From contig GG745343.1 of assembly GCA_000151295.1 (NCBI GenBank), forward strand, positions 676,710 through 708,493: a DNA stretch of 31,784 nucleotides, written 5' to 3'. This stretch comes from Allomyces macrogynus ATCC 38327 (lineage: Eukaryota > Blastocladiomycota > Blastocladiomycetes > Blastocladiales > Blastocladiaceae). The translations under genes and the position numbers were made by a program. The notes below the pieces were generated by a model that saw nothing but the letters and a program-made list of their open reading frames with translations, did no database searches and was not told the DNA's origin. Shown piece after piece: positions 18,586 through 30,900 of the stretch; the stretch's first letter is position 1; each line of letters opens with the position of its first letter.

Positions 18586-20250
18586 TCACATGCGCGACTT
18601 GGGCGTCTTGGCCCAGTGGTGCACCCACTCGCGCAGTAGCAACCCCGCCAAACTGCTTGCGGGCGGCACAAACATGCCCGCGCCAGGCTTCGTCGCGGAC
18701 CCGGACGGCGACGGCGGACGCGACCGCGTCGGCTTCACGTCCTTCGCCGCGGCCGCGACGCCTCCGCCACCGAGCTTCCGGTCGCCCTTCTCCACCAACG
18801 CTCGCATCGTCGCGGCATCCACCCACTTGGCATCTTCCAGTTCCCCATCACGCAGCACAATCTCTTCGCTGACCGCGCGCGCCATACACCCGAGCATCAA
18901 GCTATTCGGGAACGGCCACGGCTGTGACCGCACGTACCGGACGCCCGCGGGCCGCGGGTCCACGACCACCCCCGTCTCCTCGACTACTTCCCGCCGCGCC
19001 GCATCTTCCAGAGACTCGCCCGGCTCGACGAACCCGGCGACGACCGAGTACATCCCCGCGGGCCACCCTTTCGATCGGCCGACCAGGACCTTCGTCCCGC
19101 ACGGCGACGTGACACAGGCCATGACCACCGGGTCGGTCCGGGGGTAACTGAAATTCTGCACGCCCTTCAAACAGCTCGATCCCGAGGTGCAGATCTGCTT
19201 GTACCCGGCCTCCCCCGGCCGGACGCGCGTCCCACACGCCGCGCAGTACGCGTGCCGCGCGTGCCAGTCGAGCACCGACCGCGTCTGCGCGAGCAAGTTG
19301 GCCGCCGTGACGACCGCGGACCGCGCGCTGTGATCGCGCGCGAGATCACGCGCGCGGAGAAGGGCCAGTGCGGCCGCGCGCATGTCGCCGACTTTCGCCC
19401 CAGGCAGTTTTTCCAGAACGGTCGCGGCGTCGGGGGCCCAGCCGGCGCCGGTGCCTGGTGCGGCTCCCGCGAGTGGGGTCGCCAGCAGTTCCACGCCAAA
19501 GTAGGCGCGGCCGGCGTCGCGCGCGTCGACGCCCAAAAAGACCAGACCGGGTGGAGTCGTGCCGTCGGTCGGCCAGCTCGGCAGGAGCGCCGGGTCCCCT
19601 TGCGCGCCGACGAGCGTCGCAACGTGGTCGTCGCGGGTCAAAACATAGAGCACCCCGGCACCCGGCTCGTCCGTGACCATCCCCGGCTGCACGGCGTGCA
19701 CGAGCGGCGCGAGCCCGCACATCGCGACATACCTCGTGCGCGGGTCGCGGAACATGGCGCCCAGAGCGTCGGCGTGGTCGCGCAAGTGCGCGGCGCGGTC
19801 GAGCGGGCTCGCGAACAGCGACGGCACCGCGTCGTCGCCGTCGGCCAGCGTATCCGCTGCCGCCCACCGGCGCGAATCGGGCAAAGCGCACGCGGCGGCC
19901 TCGGCGTGCGCGCGCAGGTACGCGGCGAGCGCGTCGTGGCCCCAGAAGGAAGCGACGTCGGCGGGCGTGTGCTTGCCCGTTTGCAATGCGCAGACGTCGG
20001 CGGCACATTCTTCGACCAGGGCGCGGGCCACGCGAGCCCGGCCGTACCGCGCGGCTACGTGTAACAGGGTCGCGGAGGTCGCGTCGGCCGGGTCGGCGCG
20101 GGTGGTGAGGAGGGAAGGGTTCTGCCGGACGGCGGCGAGGACGGCGTCGGCGTGGCCCGCGGCCGCGTTCTCGAACAGGTCCGGGCCGGGGACGGCCGTC
20201 GGGACCGGGTCGTCGACGAGCGGCGGGATCGTGATGATCGGCTTGGCCAT
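18586..20250 (-). CDS. NUDT12: Ankyrin-Nudix NADH pyrophosphatase, NUDT12/Npy1 type
   Basis: The enzyme splits NAD(P)H to NMNH and AMP and also acts on NAD-capped RNA in related proteins. From the ATG at 20250 it has 554 residues (human NUDT12 has 462). Residues about 20-125 are ankyrin repeats (TLLHVAARYGRARVARALVE; HTPADVASFWGHDALAAYL). A zinc ribbon has Cys 336, 339, 354 and 360. The Nudix box is complete at 406-428: G406, E412, R420, E421, E424, E425, G427. The family hallmark SQPWPFPNS follows at 442-450. About 40 residues of low-complexity insert (480-525) precede the end. The C-terminus is SRM, an SKL-like variant that could act as a type 1 peroxisomal signal; related fungal and animal enzymes are peroxisomal. 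The frame is open far upstream of 20250, but the ATG there gives the normal ankyrin start. Confidence 0.95.
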   Translation of the reverse strand: MAKPIITIPPLVDDPVPTAVPGPDLFENAAAGHADAVLAAVRQNPSLLTTRADPADATSATLLHVAARYGRARVARALVEECAADVCALQTGKHTPADVASFWGHDALAAYLRAHAEAAACALPDSRRWAAADTLADGDDAVPSLFASPLDRAAHLRDHADALGAMFRDPRTRYVAMCGLAPLVHAVQPGMVTDEPGAGVLYVLTRDDHVATLVGAQGDPALLPSWPTDGTTPPGLVFLGVDARDAGRAYFGVELLATPLAGAAPGTGAGWAPDAATVLEKLPGAKVGDMRAAALALLRARDLARDHSARSAVVTAANLLAQTRSVLDWHARHAYCAACGTRVRPGEAGYKQICTSGSSCLKGVQNFSYPRTDPVVMACVTSPCGTKVLVGRSKGWPAGMYSVVAGFVEPGESLEDAARREVVEETGVVVDPRPAGVRYVRSQPWPFPNSLMLGCMARAVSEEIVLRDGELEDAKWVDAATMRALVEKGDRKLGGGGVAAAAKDVKPTRSRPPSPSGSATKPGAGMFVPPASSLAGLLLREWVHHWAKTPKSRM

Positions 20251-20980
20251 GGCGGATGTCGCGTCGTGCCGGGAACGGGTTGGGATCTTGGGCTTGGAGG
20301 TGCGCGCGAGCACAAGGGCTGGCAGGAGCGTAGAGCGAGCAAAGAGCAGCGGCGGGTGGGCAAGTTGGCGTGCGGGCGCGCGGATCAACTGGGCGCGCAT
20401 CGGGCGGGGTTGTGCGGAGCCGAGTGTCGGGTGCCGGCGTCGTCGTAGTTGCGATGGCGATGGTGGCCGGCCGGGCCGACGATGCCGGCGGTGACGCGCT
20501 GCCGACTGCTGACAGAGCACAAAGCGCGTGCACCACCTGCTCAGCGTGCCACACGCGACTTGCGCGTGCTGCCGTTGCCACTGTGCGAGACGATCAAGAC
20601 GCGGTTTCGCGTTCCCTGGCGGTTTCCTTCGCGACTCCGCGACCACGCCGTTGGTGCCCGATTGAGCCGGTTGCCCAAGTGGCCGATGAAAATGACTGTT
20701 TCCATTTCTGTGATCGATCCAAAGCAACCACCAGACACGCGTTCCCAATCCCCATCCCAACCGGTGGACTACATACATGGCACGCAGCACTCATCAGCTG
20801 CGCGGCTGCGGGCCGCCGCGCGGACCAGCCGCGCACCAACCAGCAGCTGGCCGCGCGCGCAAGCCGGCCAGCAACAGCAAAGCAAAGCCAAAAAGAAGGG
20901 AAAAAAAGAATGAAAGAAGAAGAAGAAAGAAAGAAAAAAAAAGAAATTATGGACACAGAAAAAACGGTGGACAACACTCC
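20251..20980. other. Spacer with a long purine tract
   Basis: Holds the promoter of the Nudix gene and the 3' untranslated region of the PH-domain gene. From 20873 to 20950 the plus strand is almost purely A and G (aaaagaaggg, then repeated gaaagaa and gaagaa units). On the gene strand this is a pyrimidine tract starting about 30 nt beyond the PH-gene stop. No gene is supported. Confidence 0.55.
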
Positions 20981-22684
20981 TCAGTACCGGTACCCGACCG
21001 CCGAGTCCCCGTCGGCCTGATCCATGACGACCGACGCCGACGCGGCCAGCCGTGCCGACGCAACCGCCGAGTCCGTGCGCGGCGGCAACACCGCCGCCGT
21101 CAGCGCCGCCATTTGGTGCTCCAACTCGTCGAGTTCCGACGGCGACGACGACATGGGTGGCGCCTTCTTGTGCGGTCGCGGCAGCGACGGCAGCGGGGCC
21201 ATGGGCGCGGGCGCCATGGGCGGTGGCGGCAGCGGGCCCGCGGTCACCGGCCGGTGCCGTCCGCTGCGGTGGTAGACGGACCCGGACACGGGAGCCGAGA
21301 CGGCCGACGTGCGGTCGTCGTCGAACGTCGAGTAGAACGACTCGCCGTGGTGCCCGTGGTGGTGCGCGTAATATCCTGCCTGGTGCGGCATCGGCGGCAG
21401 CGGCATCGTCGGATAATTCGCGTGCACGGGCGTCGTCACCACCGCCGAGTCGCGGTTCATCCCGCCGTTGTCGGGGTACCCGGAAGGGACGGGTGGTGGT
21501 GGGGGAGGCGGGTACGACATGCCGCACGGCGGGAGCGCGGGTGAAGAGGTGCCCGACGTGTACGAGCTAGTCCGCGGGCGCAAGTAAGGTACGCCGCCGG
21601 CTGACATTTCCGTGGATGCGGCAGACGAGGTGCGTGGCCGCACGCCGTACGGCAGGGGGCTCTCGCTCGACCGCGTCGACGACGCGCGCGGTCGGTACGG
21701 CAGGTACGGCGAGCTCTGGCCGGAACTCGCTTCGGCTGCGGGTGCCGCGGACCCGGTGCCGACGGCCGACGCACTCACGGCCGACCCGTCGTCGTAATCC
21801 GTGACCACGCCGTCATCGGCATGCTCGTCGTCATCGTCGTCCTCGAGCAGCTTGAGGTCCTCGGCCGTCATCCCAATCTCCGCGGCCGCCGCATTCCCAC
21901 CGCGCTGTCGGCGCCCCTCATCGCGTCGCCGCGCAATAATCTGGCGCAGTTCCTTGGCCCACATGTCCATGGTCCACTGGTCCTCGAACGTGAGCCACAG
22001 ATGCACCATATCGTCGTCGCTCGTTGACCTTCCGTGCGCGGGGGAGCACCCGAGATGCAGCTGGCACCGTGACAGGTCGGGCTGCGACAGAAACGCGCGG
22101 TCGCGAATCGCGGCGGAACCGCGCTCATCCTTGCGGTCGCGCGACTTGTAGTAGACCAAACGGCCGGACATGAACAGCACAAAGTACCGCCGTTTGCCCG
22201 ACCCGTGGTGCGACCCCGTCAAGCGCGAAAACATGTTGCCGGGTGCGGCTTCGTCGGCGGACGTTGCGAGCAGAGCGTACTGCGCAGAGAGTCGGGGAAT
22301 ACGTCAGCCATTCAGCACACAACGCGGCCGTGACGCTCGCAGGAATGCACGTACGTGTTGCAGGACGATATCGTCCTCGTCAGTACCATCTAGCAAGTCC
22401 ATGGCCGAGCACGACGTGTCGAGCGCCGGCGAGTCGAGCATGCTCGATGCCGGTAGCGGCGTCGCGTGCAGTGTCGGCGTGCCCGCGGGCGTAAAACTGC
22501 CAGACCGGCCGCGCCCACCGCTGCTTGACCAGACGGACGCGGAGTCGGCGTGCAGCGACGAGGTCGGGCTGCTGTTGGCCGTATCGGGGCCAGCACGCGG
22601 GCGGGACTTGGACCGCGCGCGCGACTTGGACCGCGTGCGCCGCGGCAGGTAGGCGCCCATCGACCCAGGTGAGAGCAAGTTCAT
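20981..22684 (-). CDS. PH-domain protein with disordered tails
   Basis: Two exons, 22684-22355 and 22279-20981, joined in phase 0 across a 75-nt intron (gtacgt...gcgcag), give 542 residues. The first 100 residues are Ser/Arg rich, starting MNLLSPGSMGAYLPRRTRSK with repeated RSKS, and end in an acidic stretch (LLDGTDEDDIVLQH). A pleckstrin-homology domain lies near residues 120-220: KRRYFVLFMSGRLVYYKSRD, then an HLWLTFEDQWTMDMWAKELR helix with the conserved late tryptophan. The remaining 320 residues are low complexity, with YLP/YRPR and Pro/His/Gly runs, and end in GDSAVGYRY. PH domains usually bind phosphoinositides or proteins at membranes; the ligand is unknown. An upstream frame is open to 23260 but contains no convincing protein, so I take the ATG at 22684. 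Confidence 0.82.
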
Positions 22685-24396
22685 CGTGACGGTGGTTGTG
22701 GTCGTGGTGGTCGTGGAGCACAATGTTGAGGCGCGGCCGCACGAGGAGGAGAAGGTCCTTGATCGCGATGCGCAATGGTACTTGGAAACTTGGAAGCCGA
22801 GAGAGCAAACAGCCGAGCCGAGGCGTGGAGACGTCGAAGAGAGCGGGAACGTTTTCTGGACGACTGTCGAGGACCAAGGAGAGCCGAACGTTGACGACGT
22901 CGTGCCCGGCGATGGATGGCTGCCGATAGCCCATGCATTACGCACGACGACAGAGACCATGCTCGTTGTTGGAGGCGCACCCACCACGACGCCAGCGTCG
23001 GTGGCCCACCACACCAACCACGACGGTGGCCCAAGGCGCGCCATGTCGTCGCTGGGCGTCGGCTGGTCGTTGCGCGCGGCCGGTGTGGCGCCCGGCGCGC
23101 GTCTCACGCCGTCGCCCCGCGAGCCCACTGAACCTGCACTTGCACTGTGGCGGCGACCAAAAGGCGGGCGTGACGCCAAAAAAACCCGTGAAGCCCACCA
23201 CCAAAGAATGCAAAGAAAAGGCGTCCAAAAAATCGGGAAGGAGAGGACCGACGACACCACACAGCGATGCTCACACCACGGTGGTGCTTTGGTGTGCGCG
23301 GCGGCGGCGATAGCGATCCCTTTTTCTCGCCTGCATCGCGCTGTTTTTAGCCTCGCTCTGTGCGACCTCCATTGTTCTTCTCATCATCGTCTCGCAAAGT
23401 TTTGAAGCCAGCTCTTTCATGCCTTCTTCCCGGGCCCTTGTGCAACCTTGCACAACCGTCATGACCGTGCCAACCACCGTCTATCATGCCGGCCGGCCGG
23501 CCGGCCTGTCAAATGGACGGCATGACGGGCCCGATGTGCATCGGGAACGGCGCCACGCGCGCCCGGCCCAGCTCGAGTCTGCAGGTCGGGCAGGCCGGGC
23601 GATCCCGCTTGAAGGCTGGGTGATCTTCATCATTCGTTCAACCGTCTTTGCACCAACTGCAGCTGCCCTGGATACACGGGTAATGGTGTTGTCGCGCCAC
23701 GCATCAGAGATGCCCGCGCGGCATACAACATGCTGAGTGCGAAATGACGAAAGTTCGACACCACAGGCGCGATCTGGAACCAGTTGCGCGCATGTTGGTT
23801 GTGCAGGGCCGCTGCTGGTCGTTCACCAGAAAAATGCATCATTGAGAGAGACTGGACAGGAGCACAGCGAGTGAGGTCTGGACAAGGAGCGCCGGTGTTG
23901 GCCAACAGCACCCATGACGCCGCCAAGCGACAACGGATACATGGAGAGGACCGCGTCACTGACATGTGCTGGTCGTGGCGCGTGCAAGGACGCTTGTTCA
24001 ATGGCGAAGCTGGCGGCATCAATCTCTCCCGGCGCCTGCACAGCTCTGCGACCCTCCACGAATGCCATCAAGCTTGCCGAGCCTTGGACCGTCAAGTCCA
24101 TGATGGCGAATCCATGAGATGCTATCCCACGCCCGTGTCCCCAAGGGCAACCTGCTGCAGTCTTTCTTATGGCAGCCGACGATGGCGACTTTCATATTTG
24201 CCAGCAAGATGTTACCTTCAAATTATCATCCCGCAATTTTCAAGGACCTTCTCCACCGCATTACGTTTGCTCCCCCTGTTTGGAATCGAAATGGTCTGTC
24301 AATTATCGTCATGGGACGCACAGAAACCACGGGCGAGCATTGCGCTCACGATTGGGCATCTGCTCATGTTTCGTGATCCGCTTGCTGAGACACTAG
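22685..24396. other. Long spacer, mostly without supported genes
   Basis: About 1.7 kb above the PH-domain gene. The part near 22685-23300 is likely its promoter and 5' leader, with a (GT)-rich run next to the ATG. A self-complementary GGCC repeat (18 bp, 23488-23505) is present. From 23700 to 24396 several short frames on both strands look partly protein-like (for example the minus-strand segment ending near 23823), which suggests decayed or multi-exon coding sequence, but no consistent gene model could be built. Confidence 0.4.
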
Positions 24397-24834
24397 GTGA
24401 CCAAGTTCTGCAGTGTGCACCGACCCATTGATTTCATTCCACCGCTCAATTTCGTTATCCTCGACACGGTTTTCCACACTGTCGAGTCCCTGACGCTTGT
24501 TTGGCAATCGGAAGTCTGGAATTCGGAGATGCTTTTCAAGTCCTTGCAACAGTTCCTGCCAACTTTGCTGACCATGCTCGCGCAGTTGTCGCTCACCGAC
24601 TCTCTGGCTGTTTGGCTAGTGACCAACCCTCAAGCTGCTCGAATCGTTTGGTCCGTTGTGGACGAAGCGGAATGGCTCGATGCTGATTTTACCCATCCAC
24701 TCATGATTGGCTTGGCCCCACCACCTCCACGAAATTGGGAGTTACTCATTGAGTATGCCGTGTGTGGGCAGCTCGACATTGGCCTGTGGCACTGGGCGTG
24801 TGGTCTGGCGCCAAGCACCAACGATCATCGGTAA
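24397..24834 (+). CDS. Orphan ORF, possible exon of an unknown or ankyrin-like gene
   Basis: An open frame of up to 145 codons with good helical patterns: WNSEMLFKSLQQFLPTLLTM, SLTDSLAVWLVTNPQAARIV, and near the end LLIEYAVCGQLDIGLWHWAC, which has a faint ankyrin-like look. The first in-frame codon is not ATG, and the frame is closed by a stop just before 24397, so a start would need an upstream exon. Codon choice is less GC-biased than in the neighbours. It ends 75 bp from the convergent Csf1 stop. It may be the last exon of a plus-strand gene or the remains of one; the function is not known. Confidence 0.35.
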   Translation: MTKFCSVHRPIDFIPPLNFVILDTVFHTVESLTLVWQSEVWNSEMLFKSLQQFLPTLLTMLAQLSLTDSLAVWLVTNPQAARIVWSVVDEAEWLDADFTHPLMIGLAPPPPRNWELLIEYAVCGQLDIGLWHWACGLAPSTNDHR

Positions 24835-24909
24835 GAACAGCAATGGATTCAAAACCCCTCCAAAAATGCCCTTCGGAAACGACAACGAAAGCACCCAATC
24901 TAAGCTCCG

Positions 24910-27900
24910 TCATTGCGGTCCAAACAGGAGCCGTCGCTTGACCTCGTCGGGGTCCACAGCCGGCGCTTGCTTGGGCTCATTTCGACGCAGTCCACTATGA
25001 AGAAAGCACAGGATTAGCTACATCTTTTCCACCGTGTCCGGCGCAAGGGAGGATCACTTACAGCAAGTTGCCGAGCAACCGCGGCCGTGAAGACTTGGGG
25101 GACCCGCGCGGCGATGCGCCCTGCGGCAACGACGATCCAGCCTGCAAGTCCTCCCTTGACACACCGGGGCTCCGCGAAACGAAATTGGGCGACAGCCGCA
25201 GCGTCGACGTCGTCGCGCTCATGTCCGTGTAGATTGACGCGGTCCCGTCGTCCGGGTCCGTGGATAGCGGCAGAGATTCGGTCACAGCAGGCATTACCGA
25301 AATCGTCATGGTCGGCGACGCGGTTGACACAATCGCGGTCGGGACGGGCTGCGGCGTCGTTGACGTGCTTCGGCTCGGGAACACTTTGGCGCGTAACAAC
25401 TGGCCCGTGTGGCCGAGCACCGCAAAGAAGACGTCTGGCAGATGATGAGTTGCATGTGAGTGGTCACCGTGCATGCATAAACTGTCGCAGTGCAAGCGGA
25501 TGAGGTTAGTACCTTTCTTGACCTGCGTCAAAAACTCGAGCCACGTCCAGGTGCGGTTGCGGTACTCGAGAGTCGGCATCGTCAGCACAAAGTCGTTGAT
25601 GTCCTCGATGTTCTTTTCCTTGTTTCCCTGTTGTTGCGCAATCGGTCCTTTCGGTCAGTTCACGCCCATTTCACGCGCGAATCGCTCAGCCAACAGAAAG
25701 ACGTGCCCGATAACTGATGCACAACGCAACGCTGGGCATTTTGATATACACGAACGTGCGGTTCTGCGACGCGCGTGACTTCATCTGGTGCAGCGCGTCG
25801 GTCGACGTTGACCGGCTCATATCGCGCGACCGTTTCCGGCGCGCCGCCGACGACATGATCGACGCCGTCTCGACAACATCGCTTCGCGCCGCGCCGCTGC
25901 CTCCGCCGCTACCACTGCTGCTCGTCGTACTGGCGAGACCCGCAGCGGCTTCGCTCGATGCGTTGGCCGATCCGAGGTTCGATCCAGCATTGGCCGCGTT
26001 CGTTGTCGAACTCTTGGCGCGCAGCGGGAAAATGAAATTGACAATCCGCCGACCGAGTTCGTAGGTCATGGAAAACTTGAGTGGTGCGAGGTTCACTTCA
26101 AAGTGCTCGACGAGCGCGATCCCGGCTACCGGCGCGAGCTCGTGCCAGTAGACGCGCACCATTTTTTGCATGCCCACGTCGATCACGGGCGGAAGCACGA
26201 CGTTGTTGCTCGTGGCCACGTCGTGGAACACGTCGACGACCGTCTCGAACACGGGGTTCGGGAGCAGATTACTGCCCGTGACGCGGTCAATCAGCAGCTG
26301 GAACTTGCGCGACTGGTCGGTGAAGTCGAGCAGCGTAAAAAGCACATGGCTGAGCCGCAACTGCAGGAACGGCGCCTGCGTCTCCGACTGCAGCATGTAC
26401 CAGACCACGTCGCCGGCCTTGATCGTTGTCTGGTAGATCGGGTGCGCGTTCGCGCCGCCCAGCGCCGTCGATGGCTGCTGGTTGAGTCGGTCGTAGCTCA
26501 CACCGGCACTGCGCATGCCCGCACCGGCATTGGCACCGCGCACGCGCTCCTGCCGGCTCTGGCTGCGGTAAATGATCTTGAACGCGTCCATGACAACCAG
26601 CAAATGGTCTTGGATCTCCGTGGCGCGCGCCAAGATCTCGCCCCAGCGCGAAGTGCCGTCCACGTCCGGATGCCCGGCCTCGAGAATCGCCACGTCGTAG
26701 TGCAGCGCGAGCCGCAAGTCCATGATTTCCTGGCGCAGCGCCGTGATCGAGGCCATGAGCACGCGCACGTCGTCGGCTTGCACGGCCAACAAAATCGTCT
26801 CGAGCTTTTCCTGGTGCTGCGAGCGCGTCGGGTCACGGTAAATCAGCAGCTTGGCAATCACGCTGAGCAGCACGCTGTAGGCGAGCGCGTCGGTCGCAAT
26901 CACAAAGTCGGTCAGCTCCAGCTGCCACGTGTCCTGCTCCTCGGTCAGTCCGAGGTCCGACTCCCACGGCTTGGCACTGATTGCCGGGTTCAGTTTCTGG
27001 TGGTGGACACGCGTGGACGCGCGCGTGATCACGCGCTTGAACCCGGGTGGCAACCGGTGGTCGGCCGCACCCGCCGACGACGACGACGGCGTGCCGCCAC
27101 TGTTCCACCCACCGGCATCCGCTAGGTCGAGCGTCGGCGAAAGCACATTTGCTCCCGGCGTCAGAATGAACTCGAGCGGGATCCACAGCGCGCACGCCGG
27201 CGCCAGGTACGGCGCAACCAGCCCGAGCGCGAGCGCCGACTCCTGCGTCGCCGAAATATCGAAATTAGCGTCTGAAATCTCAGCGTGCGTGACCGTCTTA
27301 ACGAGATTGCCGTTCACGAGCACGTCGTGCTGCGTGACCATGGTGTTCTCGGTTGTGACAAAGCACGACCCGTCGGGCGAGTCGTCGGCCTTGGGAGTGC
27401 ACAGCTTGATTTGCGGGTTCAGGAACTGGATCATCAAGAACTTGACCACCTCCTCGGCGGGCGAAAAACCGCTCGCCATACTTGCGCGCCGGTTCAGCGT
27501 CCCACCTGCGGCGGCCGTCAAATCCGTGGCACTCGCGTTCCCGTCGCCGAGCAGCTTGGTTAGGATTGGCTGCCATCGTTCCTCGTCGACCATGGCCAGT
27601 TGTTCCTGCGAAATCGACCGGATGAAACTGCGCTGCATCGCCGGCTGCAAGATCCGTGCAAGGTGCAGTGCCTCTTGCGACTCGGCCAAGTGCTGCTGTT
27701 GCTGTTGCTGGAACTGCTGCTGTTGCTGTTGCTGTTCTTGCTCGCGCACGAGATTCTCGAGCTCGCGCAAGATGCGCAGCGATGTGGTCGACAGGTAGTA
27801 GGAGAGCAGCGATGACCGCTGGTGCAGGTCGACGAGCTTGAAGACGCTGTTGCGCACGTCCTCGTCCCACAGCAGCCGAGAGTTATGGATCACAAACGAG

Positions 27901-30900
27901 TGCACATAGTCGTCCTGGTCGACGTGGAACAGGTCGTTCGACTCGAGCTGCGAAATGCGGTACTCGACGATCCGCCGGCCTTGCCGGTCGATCGCGGCGT
28001 GCGCGAGGTACTCGTGGAGCAGCCTGTGCCGAGGACACACGGTTAGCGGATTGTCTTCGAGTGCATGGTGAGCGGCAAGAAATGAACGTACTGCAGCTGG
28101 ACCTTGTTGATATCGCGCCCGAAACTCGACTCGCGGCCATAATCGACATCGCTCTTGCGACAATACGCGAGTTTGGGCGTCCAGAAAAACGGCATTGACT
28201 GCACGCCCATGGTCAAAAAGTGGTTGGCGAACCGCACCTGCACCGTCTCGTTGGCTTCGTACGCCGTGTACTGCGAGTTGCCGACGAGGGTCGACGGCCG
28301 CGTCGTCAGCACCACCGACCGGATCTCGCTAAGAGCGGCGCGATAGAGAACATCAGCTGGGCATCCTTGGGAACAGACGAATCCGACAAGCGGGGACGTA
28401 CACGTCGGCGAAATCGACATCCGATGTATCGATATACCACGGCGGCGGGGACAAGTGCGTGTCGTGCGACCGGAACCGCGCGCAATGGAAATCAATCGAC
28501 CCGCGGCCGACCACGGCGCGCAGTCCAATTGCGTCGTCTGGGTTCAAAATCGCGCGTTCCTGGTGCCAGAGCGTGACGAGCAGCGGCGCGAGCGTCACAC
28601 GCAATGCGACGCGCGACAGGAACAGCGAAAATTTCTTGGCTGAGTACTTGGGCGTCGACAGCGGGAACAGCGCACCGCGGCGCATCGCCACGGGCTTGTT
28701 CTGCACATTGAACTCGATCATGTCGGCCACGTACTTTTCCACGCGCGGCGAGAACGTGAACGTGTGGAACATCGGTGTACCAGGAGACCCCCCGTCGCCC
28801 GTGGTGCCGGCGGTCCCCGGACGCGTGGGTGAGGCCGAGTCGCATTGGATGCTCGCGACAATCGCCATCGACAGCGACCGGAAGTGCAGGAACGAGTCGT
28901 GCAGCGCCGCGCTGGCGGGCGGGACGTGTTCGGGCGCGACGAGGTAGACGTCGTGGTGCGAGGCCGCGGGACGCAGGCACTCGAAGATGGGCTCGAGTGA
29001 GACAGCCACATTGCCCTGCAGAGACATGACCACGTCACGGTCGTGCTGCGCGTACTGCGTGCCCCACGCATCGTGTGTGCGATCGGTTCCGCCGCCGCCG
29101 GCCGCGGCCATGGCGGAAGTTGGGCGCAAACTGGCTGGTGTGACGCGCGGCTGCACGATCGCGACCTCGAGCTCGTCGCACGTCCATGTGGCGGCGGCTG
29201 CCGACGAGACGGTCAGCTTGACGTTGCTGCGTGACGAGACGACCACACCGTCTGACCCGTCGCCGGCGAGACGGTTGTAGTATGGATTGCGCGACCCGAG
29301 AACGTGCACGTGGATCGCTGGAGCCTCGATGCGGAGCTTGCCGTGCACGAGCCTGTCGATTGATGGAGAAATGATCAGCGGCAAGGTCAAGGCAAGGACA
29401 CGGAGAGCGGCCAGAAGAACAACGTACCATCGAATCTTGTCCCACCACGGGATCGGCTCACTCGGGTCGAGCGACGGCTCCGTAAACTCGTCGGCGACGC
29501 GCGACAAGTCGGCCAGCGCCGGCTCCACGGCAGGCCCCCAATGGCACGACAGTGGACTCTCGAGATCGAGCGACATGGTCGCATAGCACTTGATCGGCGC
29601 CATGGCCTTGGCCACGAGCAGCGTCAGCGTCTCCCCGAAATTGTCCACTGGTACGGCCAAGACACACGTCGACGCCGGCGGCGCGACGGGTTCGGCCAAA
29701 ATCACCAACCCATGGAGCATATGGTGCGTGCCCGCGCGATCACTCGCGGGCAATGACGCGAGCGGCAGCGGGTAGTCGCGAATGTGCACGCCGAGTGACC
29801 GGAACCGCATCGACACGTCGCGCGCCATGGTAAAATCAAACTCGGCGACGCTCGGCGTCGCCTTGTCGATCAGGTGGCACGTGGTCGCGAGCGTCGGCGA
29901 CATGAGCGACGGTGGGGTCAGGTAAATATCGACCGCTTCCATGCGCAGCGAAATTAAGTGCACGGCCGACTCGGCGGCGGAAACCATGACGCGCGTCCAT
30001 TCGGCCGCGTGGAACGCGTGCAGCGCCGCCCAGAATGGAACCTGGTCAATGCCGGGCGCTTCGGCGAGCGTCTTGGCGAGCTCGCGTTCGCGCTCAAGCC
30101 GTGACCGCTGCAAGTCCTTGCCGTTGCGGAAGATCTGGCCGAGTTTCGCCTCGAACGGATCGTCCTCGACCGTGAACGCGACCTGGTCGAGCATCACGCG
30201 CACGGGCACGTCAAACTCGTCCTCGTCATCGCCGCCCGTGCGCGACTTGGGCGGCTTGACGAGTTTGACGAACACGGCGATATTCTCAATCACGTCCTTG
30301 ATATAGTACCCGTAGGGCACCTGCAGCACCAACTCCTTGGCCGCGACCGTCAAGCACCCGGCCGACCCCGCCACACCCGGCGCGGTTCCGACACTCGGCG
30401 GCGCAAGCGTGCACTCGACGCGGTGCATCGCGCCGAGAGAGAACAGCGCGTCCTGCGCCGATAGTTCTGGGACCGAGAACGTCGCGTACTGCGCACACTG
30501 TTGCTGTGCGAGCGTCGTGCGCGACTTGGTCGCGAGCACCTCGATCTTTTGCACGGTCACGGATGCTGCGGGCATCCGCGCACCAGACCCATTGTCGGAC
30601 CGCACCGCCGCGTGAATGTCGGGCATGCGCACGACGAGCCGCACCTGGTCGGGCAACACAAGCGTCACCGTGGCCCCGACCGCGTGCACGTCGGTCGTTG
30701 CCGACGCGGCCGTCTTGGTCGTGAGACTCGTGATCGACACACGGCGCGCAGCTGCTGCACGGTCGGTGGGCGGGGTACGTGAGCGCGCGTGGTCCATAAC
30801 CGGACGCAAGTGCCGCAACACGGTCATCGCAAACTGGTGCATCGGGATCGCGAACCACACGTCCACGTGCTCGTCGAGCTGCACGCTCGTCGACGCCGCA

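Noticed and set aside
22685..23260. Upstream extension of the PH-domain frame by 190 codons
   Set aside because: The extension has a low-complexity Thr run and no domain; the ATG at 22684 suits the leader and promoter arrangement better.
23488..23505. GGCC palindromic run as a regulatory site
   Set aside because: A simple GC repeat of 18 bp with no positional support; chance is likely in this base composition.
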